Shown in pieces: positions 33,615-45,600 of a stretch of DNA of 64,000 nucleotides (position 1 is its first letter; the number at the start of each line of letters is the position of its first letter). Made by a program: the position numbers and the translations under genes. This DNA comes from Nepenthes gracilis. Taxonomy: Eukaryota > Streptophyta > Magnoliopsida > Caryophyllales > Nepenthaceae. The DNA lies in the NCBI GenBank assembly GCA_033239525.1, contig BSYO01000031.1:3938467-4002466 (forward strand). Reading direction: 5' to 3'. The notes beneath the pieces are model-generated. The model saw only the letters and a program-made list of their open reading frames with translations, was not told where the DNA came from and did no database searches.

Positions 33615-36600
33615 ATGAATCTTTTAACATTGGTGACGGGGATGCCGGGTCCGAGCGGGTTCGGTTCCGCTTCCACAGCCGAGCAGGTCACCGAAGGAAT
33701 CGATGCGAGCAATCTCACAGCTGTTGTCACCGGTTAGTCTTACACTTTTCAGTATCATGCTTTTGTGCATTATAGTTTCTCCTAAATAAGTTTCTTGTTT
33801 TTTACTATTCTATGAAAGATATTGCCATTGTTGATGTTTTTGGGGTTTGGGTTTAATACTGTGATTCTTGTGGTTTTTGGAGGAATCGATATTCCCATTC
33901 CCTTGTGATCTTGACATTGCATTGGTAGCCATTCTGTGAAAGATTTTGCCATGGTTGCTGTTTTTAGGGTTTGGCTTTAATCCTGTGATTCTTGTGGATT
34001 TTTGGAGGAATCGATATTCTCACGTCCTTGTGATCTTGACATTGCAGTGGTGAGACTTATTAATAGGTTGATTAACCCTTTTGTAACTTGAAGTGGGCTG
34101 GGAAGTGGGCTAGTAGTTTGATTCTATGAATGATTTTGCTATTGTTGATGTTTGTGGGGGTTTGGATTTAATCCTGTGATTCTTGTAAATATTTGGAGGA
34201 ATCGATATTCCCATGCCCTTTTGATCTTGACATTGCATTGGTGAGGCTTATTACTAGTTTGATTCACTCTGTTGTCACTTGAAATGGCTAGTGTTGAATG
34301 GGAAGTGGGTTAGTGGGTTAGTGGTTTTGGGGGGTTTGGTTTAATCTTGTGATTCTTGTTGGATTTGGAGAAGCCGATTTTGCATGCCGTTTTGACCATA
34401 GCATTGCACTGGTGAGACTCTATTACTAGTTTGATTCACCCCTTTTATAACTTGAAGTATATTGTTGAACGGGAATCGTTGAGGACAGCTGCAAAAGTTG
34501 CGACTGTCCAAGTGTAAATGTCATAAATGACTATTGCTGGGATTATGTGTGCCTCAGACTCAGGGTGGAGAAAAGACAAGACCTAAGAGCCTGCTTGGTC
34601 ACCATACATTTAGGCATTTTTGTGACACTTAATTATTGCTCGGCTGATAGCACCAAAAAAGCTCGGCTGCAGCAAGAGGCCGAGCTGACATGGTCTTGGC
34701 TAAAGGAAACATCATCACCTGTCCGCAGAAAACGACCCTTTAACCAATAGGAGGCATGCTTGTCCAGTGTATATTAATGCTTGTCATGCTGAAGAATTGG
34801 CACACTCGAAAAGAAGGGCTACAAAAGAGAAGCTGATCTGACAATACAATGGTGTCCCATCGGGCCAAGGAAAAGAGCATCTGTCCACTTACCCACGATA
34901 TGCAATCAATTAGGAATGATCCTTTTTCCAATGACTTTTTTTTAGCTATTTTCCTAAATGCTTTACCTACCCACCTTCAAACAATACCAAGTGAATTTAT
35001 TAAGAAAGAAATGTTTTACTTTGTTGTGATATATTGCTTGGAGACAACCATTTTCTGCCTATCATAAAGCATTCATTCCCATCGGAAGCTCAACTGTCCC
35101 ATTAATGGAGTCTAGTACTCACATTGGCAAATGGATGCTTTCCATAGGAAAGCTAAGCGCACCTCAGCATCTCAGGCCTTAAGGGACATTCCTCCTATAG
35201 GCCATATGGTTTCCACTAAGCTCCTTCAGCCAATTTGACCTCTCTTCCATTGCCTAACATAGAAGTCTTGCAGTCAAATTCTAAAAGTTAGTAAATCTCT
35301 AACCTTCTTACGCACCTCAAGTAGATACTAACTTAGGTATTTAAGGGGTTTCACCGAGAACAACACTCAGGCTACTTTACTTTATTGTTTGTAGTGCATT
35401 GACCCAGACAATAACATTCGGATCTGGATCCCATGCTAGGTTGCCATCACTTTGGATAAATCTCGTTCAGGTATGCATCATTGGCTGTGTTTGTGGGAAC
35501 AGTAGCTAAGCCTTACCCAACGAGACATTCAATCATTTTCTCCCTCCATTTTCTGAAGAGGCTTCAGTCTCTCAGTCTCTCCCCTTTGAGAAACTTGATC
35601 CCATGGGAAGCAAGAGGCAACAATATCTTTCTTTCTCCACCCTGCATGAGGGGCAGGAGACCTCCACCCCCTACGACGGAAGAAGCTTGACCACCCTAGA
35701 TATGATTGCCATCCTTAGTGTGATGATGGCCTAGATTGGAGAAATGCACCATTAGTAAGCTCCACGATGGGATTGGGCCTTGGCCATTAAAGGTAAACCT
35801 ACCTGCACTCCAAGTAAGGGCGTTGGCCTTGCATCGTAGGTATCACTCGTCCACGCCCACTTGTCGGTATTGTATTTAAAGTCGACTCCTTGTGGATTAG
35901 ACGAGTGTAGAGGCCTCAACCTTAAGCCCAGTTGCCTAAGAAGCATTGTCTGAGCACCGCAACCCCCAATCAAAGAGGTCATCAGAGTCACACTCTAGCC
36001 AGCTAGTAATTAAGAAGGAAACCTCGATGAGTAGTGTCCCATGGTATGAGGCCCTGTCACAATGAGCGTCCATTGCCAACATTGACCCAACGACCTACCT
36101 CAACACTCATAGACAGTTGTTGACAATCGAGGTCTAGGAAATGATCTGAGGAATTCAGCAAAGGATCTTCAAAGACGGGAATTAAGGCACATACTCATAG
36201 ATGCCATTTTAGAGTGTCCCCTTCTGGAGAAGTTCAAAGCTCCACAATTGGAGTTGTACAACGGTATCTTGAATCCTCGAGATCATGTCGATCACTTTCA
36301 TACACTACGGAGATTTCAGAGTCTTGACGTTACCACCGCATGCTAGTGATTCTCGATGATCTTGTGAGACGATTCTTGCACCTGGTTCTATCAGCCTCAA
36401 TCTCAGGGTACTGACTCATTTAAGAGGCTATCCAAGAGCTTCCTATCTTTGTTTGTCTCAACAAAGAGGCTAAAGAAAGATCCCTAACACTTGACCAACA
36501 TTCGTCAAGTCCAGAGCAAGAGCTTGAAGGACTACTTTGCCCACTTTAGCTATGTGGCTCAAGATATCCCGAACTTCATAGAAGAAATCAATATGGGAAT

Positions 36601-39600
36601 CTTCTATAGTGTCTTGTAGAGAGGAGATTTCTTCAAAGAAGTCATGATGAGGCAGCCGATTTCCTTTACAGAGTCAGAGAATTGGGTCCAATCTTACATT
36701 CTATTTGAGGAAGTCAATGAGTTAAGGCTAGCAGAGTGGCTAACTAGAGACTGATCTGACCCTCCTAAGAGGCACAAAGGTAAAGGAGGTTCCTCTAAGG
36801 AACCTTGCAACCCTTAATTTGGGAAGTTGCCACCTCGAGTCTAACTTGACATCCACATCTGACACTGCTCAACAACTTCTGAGCCAAAGATCAACCATTG
36901 AAGTGGCCGAACATAGTCTGCTTCCCATAGTCGGCAGACTAGTCCAAGTAATGCTTGTTACACCGAGGGCTTGGGCATAACACAAAGGACTACAAGAACC
37001 TCTAAAGGGAGATCAAAGTCCTCAACGCAATGGAGATGCTGAAGAAGCTTGTACAAGGGAGCCTAAACATGCCCCTAGCCGGTGCTAGAGGGTCGGAATC
37101 TAATCCACCCAGCAACTGAGTCGTTGTAGATGTTGTCAACATGGTGGAATCTCGACCTAGCAGAGATCTAGAATCTAGGAGCAAGAGAAGACATCCCAAA
37201 TGAGAAGCATTGTATTCTACCACGACGACTATAGTAATATAACTTTCCCTCACTTGGACCCCCACATAGTAAGCACTCTCATCTTAGACAGAGTGAATGA
37301 TTGCCATCTGAGAATGTTATTTGTTGATCATGGAAGTTCTTGAGACCTTTGTCTTTTGATGCCTATACTAGAGTTGGACTAAATTGGCAGTAGCTTAGAT
37401 TTTAGAAGGCACACTTCTATGGTCTGGACAACCAACCAGTAAGGGTCAAGGGACTGATTAACTACAGGTAATCCTTGGAACTTACCTAAGCATATCATCT
37501 CATATGCTTACTCTGCTCACAGTGAACTTGCCCTCAACTTGCAACCCTATCCTCAGACAATCAGTCTTAGTGAGATTTGAGGCGATTACCTTCATCCCTC
37601 ACCTCAAGATGAAGTTCCTAACCCTATAGGGGATTGAAGAGGTAAGAGACGATCAACTGATGGCAAGGCACTGCTACCTAATCCAACTTTCGGGGCCTGA
37701 GAAACCCTTGACGCTAGGGGACTCGAACCTAAGAGACAAGTTGTTCATGTAGAAAGGAACTCCCTTGGAAGATGTTAAAATTCCCTTAGATCCATCTGAG
37801 CCCAAAAAATTATGTGCAAGTCAGCTAGACGCTGGAGGAAGTAATTGGGGACAACTTAGTTGCCTTCCTCCACTCGAACCGAGACGTCTTCACATGGGCT
37901 TCAGCCAACATAATCTGCGTCTCTTTAGATGTGATAAGTCACCGGCTCAACATCATTCCAGGGAATTAAGACAATTTGACAAAAGCATCGCAATTATTCC
38001 CGTGAGAAGATATGGGCTGTAAAGGAAGAGGTCAAGAAGTTGGTCGACGCAAATTTCATTTAATAAGTACAGTATCCTAAGTGGTTGTCCAACATCGCCA
38101 TAGTGAAAAGGGCTAGAGTTGGAGGATTTGTATTGATTTCACAGACGTGAATACGATGTGCCCCAAAGACAGCTTCCCCTTGCCCCAAATGGATCATCTT
38201 GTAGACTCTACCTCTGGGCACCAGCTTCTGAGTTTCATAGACATCTACTTAGGATATAATCAAAACTGAATGGACCCATTTGACGAGGATCATACCGCTT
38301 TTATGACCAACCAAAGGCTTTATTACTATGAAGTCATGCCGTTTGGCCTCGATAATGTCGGAGCAACTTATCAGCAACTTGGGGACAAGATTAGCTTATC
38401 AACAACTTATCAGCTTATTGGCTTGATCACCTACATATCCCGATTCATAGAGAAATTGGTAGAAAAATATCTTCCTTTCTTTTGGATTCTAAGGGTTCAA
38501 ATTCTGGGGGATAAAGTAGACTAAGAATTGCCAATAGCGCTTTGAAGAACTAAGCTACTACATAGATGGGGCATTGAAAAACATAGGAAGAAGAGCGGGA
38601 TTACTTCTCATTCCCCCTTAAGGAGAAGAATAGGTGTACTCCATTCACTTCAACTTCCTTACCTCCAACAATATGGCCGAATATGAAGTCCAAATAATTA
38701 GACTTTGAATTGTGAGGGAATGCTTTGTGCAGAATTTAACCATTTATAATAACTCTGAGTTGGTGGTCAACCAAGTTTATGGAGATTCCAATGTTGTTAA
38801 TCCTGACCTAGCAAGGTACTTAAGAAAGCTAAAGGCTTGCTCGGTTCATTGGCCAAATACGAGCTCTTCCACATGCCAAGGGAGCAAAACAAATGAGCTG
38901 ACTGCTGTCAAAACTAGCTACTGTATGCCCCAAGCACAAGCCGAACAAAGAAATGACTGAGATGCATTCTTGGCCCAGCATTGAGGAGCCCTCAGAGGTC
39001 CTCCATGTGACCAACAAGCCTGATTGTAGTATGAATTCCTGTGAGAAGGCAAAATGCTCGGCAACCAACAAGCTGCCAAAAAGGTCTTGAAGACGGTAGG
39101 GTGGTACACTCTTGTCAGCGCAATCCTTTATCGACTTGGATTCTTGATCCCATTCATGAAATGCCACTGATGAAGGAGACTAGCGCTCTTGGAGGTATAC
39201 CTTGAATATGTGGTGAACACCTTGGGGAAAAACCTTGGCATTCAAGATCATGCACAAGGAATACTATTAGCCAAACATGAAGTACATTGCCCTGAACTTT
39301 TTTAAGAACTGCGACCAATGCTAGATCTACGGAAATGTTCCCATGTAGCTAATGATGGAGTTGAACCCCCTATGGAGTTCCTAGCCTTTTGTAGTATGGG
39401 GTTCGACATCCTAAGCCTATTCCCGATTGCATTTGGTTAAATAAAATTCATTATCATGGGCATTAACTATTGTACCAAGTGGGTGAAAGCATCACGCTTG
39501 GCTAAAAAAACGGAACGATACGTCATGGACTTTGTTAGACAAAGCATTATATGTCGGTTTTGGATCCTCAAAGTCAAAATTACCGATAACATCACACAGT

Positions 39601-42600
39601 TTTCAGGAGAGAAGTTCACCTAGTATTGCAAAGAGCATAATATTCAGTTTGCCACACCTCTGTCTCATACCCTTAGTCCAATTGCCAAATAGAGGTCACC
39701 AATAGGACTATTTTGAGTGATATTGGACAAAGTCATTTGGGCATATCAAACAAAGTTGCAGATGACTACTGGAGAAACCCCGTGCAGCCTCTGCTTCAGA
39801 TTGGAGACAGTCATCCAATAGAAATTGAGTTACCCAATTTTAGTGTATTTGACTTCAAGCCTATCACCAAACAAGGAAATAATGCTCCAGCACCTAAACC
39901 TACTACGGGAGGCCCAAGATACAGCCAACCTCTGAACCTGAGTTGAGGATAGCCTGATACCATGACAGGAAGGCAAAGGTGCAACCCGTCCAAGTAGGAG
40001 ACCTAGTCCTAAGGATCGTTGAATCCACTGGAAAGACGGCAGGTCAGAATAAATTATCCTCAACTGGAAAAGGACTATTCATAGTGGCCATGGTCATAAG
40101 AGGCAACTAGTAAGCTAAAGACCCAACCGGCAGGCTGGTGTCGAGGATCTTGAACTCCGTTCACTGAAAGAAATACTACCAGTACAGCCTCAAGTGTTCT
40201 GAAAGGCAGTAAAGGTATGTATTTCAATTGTTAACTCATAATTAGCATTTTCATAAGCATTCTGTGAAACATATAATCTGCAAGTATTTATATCAACTCA
40301 GTTCCTTGGGATAGGAAAATATGTATATCTTAAACTGTCATTCTTGCATACTTGTTAGCATTATATTTCTGTCCATATACGTTAATAGCCTAACTGATCT
40401 TGGGTCGGTCATCTTATGACCTTGATGAATGGATCGAGCCCAAGTAGGCCTCATTCTAGTGCCCTAGAGCATGGTTGACGAAGGTCCCGCAAAGTGTTAA
40501 CAAAACGAGGTACCCATAGATGCCCAAAACGAGTCATATACACCAAACCTAGGCACCCTCAGTTGCCTAGAATCTCGGGAAGGGTCGAGGAAGCCTACAA
40601 GACTGAACCTAATTAGTCTGTAAGATATAAGTATAATATTGGCTAAGACAACTCATGAAGGTCGAGCTGAAAGTAAGTAAGGAGAAAGAGAACACCCTTG
40701 AGTGTTGAGGCCGCTTGACCAATGCGCAAGGGAGGCACATCTTGCCGTCTTTGAAGCATGTGTCATGTCCTAGAGAGACAGATCTGTCAGCACACTACCT
40801 GAGACATATGCAACAAAACATGCTTGGATAATACGCTCCTGCTAGCGCTAGAAGGAGGGCCTTGTCCCCGAGGAAGCAATGGATCCAACAAAAGGAAGAA
40901 AATTTTGACTTCTCATGATGACAATTTGAGCCCAAAGATGACCCGTTCCAGTGGATACATCACGCCACTGAATGCCACAGGCACAAAGTTTACTCTGATG
41001 TGGGGCAAGATTCAAGAAAATCCTCTGATCTGGAATTGACGATAGAGCGAGGGAGAACACCCACTGAGTGTGGTTGTGCAGCACCATCCCTCTGCTGGTT
41101 ACAGCAGCTGCAACAGTATGAGAATGCCACAACCAAGTTACAGCTCCTGAGTCCCAGAAGAAAGATATTCCAACAAGATGAAGGCCATTTGAAGAGATTT
41201 TAAACCTTAGAGAAGGCAAGAGCTAGTGGTGCCTCAACCTATTAGCCGACATCGCCTTTTGTAGCTAAAACACGGGTGAAGGCACACTCCAAACAAACAT
41301 GTCGCGCCAATGAGACAGGACACCACCACATGATCGTTGACACATGGCGGCGAACTAGCCCACCTAGGAAACTGGCATTATGCCCCCTAATGCTTGCGAC
41401 GCGTGAGGAAATGGCGAACGGTTGCATCAAACTCTCTCATAGCTAGCTATAAAGGGCAGACCTATTCAATGCTAGCAAGCTCAGTTGCTTGCAAAACTGT
41501 GCAAACTGTGAGACAAAGGAATAAGGAAAAGAACAATGGAGGAAATGCATATCTTTGAGGCCATCTCAGCTATTTGATGGATGCTTAGGTGGGGCGGAAC
41601 CCTCAGGAAGGTGGGAAAGATCAACCACTTCGACTAGCTGAAGGCTGACAAGCACGACCTTAGAGTCATGAGGAGGAAGGTCGATCTCGGATGCCAAAGG
41701 TAGACCCTCTCAGGATCGACAATTCCCTCATCCACCACATTGACCTTGCCCCAGTGCTGCCTTCAGCCATCATGGCCACCAGAGATGTCTTGACCCTCTT
41801 CTTCCTCAGTGGAGGCTCATCAATATCCTCGGCCTCAGCAATGACCCCCTCGATGATGAGCTTAAGTGACTCCCTGCCAGTAGGATCCTCGGCCACCATG
41901 GGAGCAGCAAAAGCCCCCTCTTCCACAAAACAGCCCTTGATGATGGACCAGCCAGCCTTTCAGGAAGAGAGCTCATCTTGACCTGCCTGAGAACTTCCTC
42001 GGTCAAAAACTGACCAGCAGACTGATGATCGCTGTGATGATCTTGGATCAAAGCCAACTCATGATTAATGGTGGCTAGAGAAGCTTTGTTAGGCTTGCCA
42101 AAAAAGTTGGGGTTCATAAGAAGCTCCCCAAAAGGCAGCCTTCAACCGGCAGAGTCCTTCTGGAAGTACTTATTTTGCCTCCCCATGACATATGAGATTG
42201 CGACCCCTAAATCCAACTTCAGATCTTGGGGTGAGATTAAACCATCCTGCTTTGCCCTGAGAAATATGATAGACTCCGCAGAAGACGGCTGGAACCAAGG
42301 TGGCCTTCTTCAACTTGAAAAAGATGTGAAAAGTGACCAAAAACGATATTGCGCTCGGCTTAAGAAGGGAGAAGGGGATGTTAACAGCGTTCAAAATATT
42401 GATGATCTCAGGGCAGAGGAGAAGCGATTATCGTTCTTCAAAGCAATGTTATAAACAGTGATGAAGCCTTCGGGCAGTGCATAGGCCAACAATTTGACCC
42501 CAAAATGAGAGTTGCAGATGGCGAGAATTCCGAATCTCGCCCGACGGATGGCCACTTGGGAGGTTGTCATGACCAACTCAATCTATTTAATAGAGGTCGC

Positions 42601-45600
42601 CTTCAACGGCTCCACTCTGCCAGCAACACCCTTAGAGGTACCCACAACAAGTTCAGATGAAGATGTGGCAACCATTCTAGAATACTAGGGAACTTTGCAA
42701 AAAGAGAAGGAAGCTTTGAAGGGAAAAAGAGAAGGCATGAGAGAAAAAGGGGATTTAAAAAACGGCAATAGGCTGCTGCTGTAGAAACAAGAGGTGTTAT
42801 TTATAGAGGAAAGCGGCCCATAATAACGTGCGCCCCCTCAACATGATTAATGCATGGAAACTATTCAAGATCCTTGGGAAATGAAAAGCCGCAGAGCAGA
42901 AACTGATAAACCCTAAGGATGTTGGACGACAGTGTAGTAAGGTCGCAACATCATGACAGAGATCGAGGCAAATCCCAATGGCATGGCTTCTTGAACCTTG
43001 GGACAACCCTTCAAGTTAAGGGCTAGTGTTTGCGTCATTTGAACCATGGACTCGGGCAGAGAAGAGTCTACTCGATCACCACATTCGAGTGGTTCACGGA
43101 CACCCAACCCTAGCTCAGCTGATAGCACAAAAGAAGCTCAGTTGTAGCAAGAGCCTTGGGCAACCTGGTCTTAAGTGAAGGACACACCCGCACCTGATTG
43201 CAGACAAAGACAATTGGTAATTCATCTAACTAGCAGACGACATGTTTGTCCAGAATGTGTGAACATTTGTCACGCTGCAAATGCGCCTGACACACTAAAA
43301 AAGGAGGGCTACAAATGGGAAGTTGATTAGATAATATGGTGACACCCAGGTCAGATTGGGGAAAAGGTGCATCTATTCTCTTACCTTGGATACGCAGCCA
43401 ATTAGAAATAATTTTCATCCTAACAGCTCTTTTTTGATCTTTGCCTATGAATACTCTATCAACACTTTTGCAAAGGGCAGAGAAAATTTATTAAGAAAGA
43501 GAGAAGTTAATCTACTCATATTGCTTGGAGACTTAACAATTTTCTAGCTACCACAAGAAGAAGGAGCATTCATTCCCAATAGAAACCTCGATGACCCATT
43601 AGTAGAGTCTAGAACTCTATTTGGCAAGTCGCTGGTGTCCAGAGGAAAGCCTTTCTCTCCGCTTAAAGACTGAGTGCATTTCACCATCCTTAAGTCTATA
43701 GGGATATTCCTCCCTCAAGCCATCTCGGCCCCCCCAGGCTCCTTTGACAAGAATGGCCTCTCTATCACTGCCTAATACCAATGTCTTGTAGTTGAGTTTC
43801 AAGAGATGATATGTCTCTAACCATCTTATTTAGCTCAAGTAAATACTTTGGTATCGGAGGGATTTCCCTGGGAACAATGTCCGTGCCCCTTCACTTTGTT
43901 GTTTGTGGTGCATAACCTAGGTAGTAATATTTGGATCCAAATCCCATGTCTAGTTACCACCGCTCTGGGTAATCCTCGGTTTAGGTACGCAGAAATTATG
44001 GATAAAGGAGTCGAAACAAGCACAACTAAGTTAAACTGTAACAAGCTAGAGAGCAGGACTAAGGCTGGATAATATAGCAGCAGCCACGTTAGCCACTGCA
44101 GCACCAGTTCAGTTGAGGATGGACCATCATGAAGTAGTTAGCATTCCGGTAAGATTAATTAGCATTGTTCTAACAGTATGATTGGTTGATTGAATGGAAT
44201 AAGGCAATAACTATTACTTAGGAATAAGAATTTCTAGAAATATGGTGTGAATAAATATTATGCTGTTTGTTTACCTGGGAAATATGTGGGAATTGCAATT
44301 TTAGGAGGTCCATGTGGTGGTCATTAGTGGCAATTGGCAGGTGGCTGAGCCCAACAGACGACTGATGGTGAATGGTGGCCTGCGGGAAATGGTTGCCAAC
44401 TTCTGTGATTTGCACCAATGATTGTGATTGCATAGCTGCGACAATCACTCCTGTGCATGGCAGTTCTCTTGTTGAATCAACACTCCTGCCTGTGCATAAC
44501 AGTTCTCTTGTTGAATTGGATGACTATAAATTGGTGATGAATAAATTCCTTTAGCTCTATGTTATGGCAAATTTCTTTTTTGAAAATTTTTGAGCGAGTT
44601 TGCCCACTTCAAACAGTCTTCAAACAGTCCAATTTTAGCCCCATCTTCTGGCAAGGGGCTTGTTTAGCCTAAAGAAAGTTTTTGGAACCTAAAACACTTC
44701 ATTAAAAAAAAAAAAAAAAACTGATCATGCTTCTCAAATGTTCTGTTTGATTTTGAGAAAATATGTAAGAAAAGAAAAAAAATTTAGGAGGAAAGTATTT
44801 TTGTGTTTGGATGTTTGGAAAATTACATGGAAAAGAATTTGTATGAAAATTGTTCAAATAAATTTATTCATTTTTGTGAACTTACTTTCCATTTGAAACT
44901 ATTTTTCCTAATTATTTTTATTTTCTTCAGATTTTTTTAGATCCAAACAAACCATAAAAATTATTTTGTGGTTTTCATAAACATCCAAATGGTCCTCATG
45001 GGAAAAGTAGCAATCCTGAAAAGTTGTGACTTCCCGAAAGTTCTTTGTCAAAGTTGACCAAACAGAAGCAAATTTCTTATGTTTTGGTCAACCATAAAAA
45101 ATAATCTCTTGCAAAGTTAAATTTGTAAGATACTATTGACTATGACATAAATGGAGGGCCTCCTTTTTTTTTCATTTCATAGATTTGGCCAAGAAAATGA
45201 TCGACCATGTTTGTAAGAATTTTTTTTTCTTTTTTTTTTTTAAAATACTTTTAATATAGGATCTCAATATTCAACAATTGGCCATGTTTTGTACAAGTGC
45301 TTTTCTCTAATATCTTGTTGCAGTTATACCTTTTTTTGCCTTCCCTTTTCATCAGCTAACCTTACAAAATCATGCAAGAAAAGTACCATATATTCCTCTC
45401 TTTGCAAATTCTAATTTCAAGAGCTTGTTTTGATGCACCAAGAATGGTATCAATTCGAAATTCATAGATAGAGGTGTGAGTTTTGCAACTATTTCATAAC
45501 ATTAAATTAGTTTAATTCAACCATTCCTCTCTTGTATAGTTCATGCTCTTATTTTTGTAACCTCAGCCACGGGCAATTCCATGTTTTCAATTCATTTGTA

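Larger units (their letters stand above)
34477..43991 (+). mobile_element. Tat-type Ty3/Gypsy retrotransposon inside intron 1
   Basis: The LTRs at 34477-35480 and 42920-43991 align along their whole length with many substitutions and indels. The flanks are ggaat (34472-34476) and gaaat (43992-43996), an imperfect 5-bp duplication. Internal order is primer site, gag, protease, RT, RNase H (archaeal-like, as typical of the Tat lineage), integrase, then a non-pol region with an antisense reading frame, then the 3' LTR. It lies on the same strand as the host gene. All frames are broken and the RT catalytic segment is deleted, so it is immobile by itself. Confidence 0.85.

Noticed and set aside
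33455..33730. 91-codon minus-strand ORF over the first exon
   Set aside because: It is the antisense shadow of 5' UTR and exon 1 of the dehydrogenase gene, whose eight exons join in frame.
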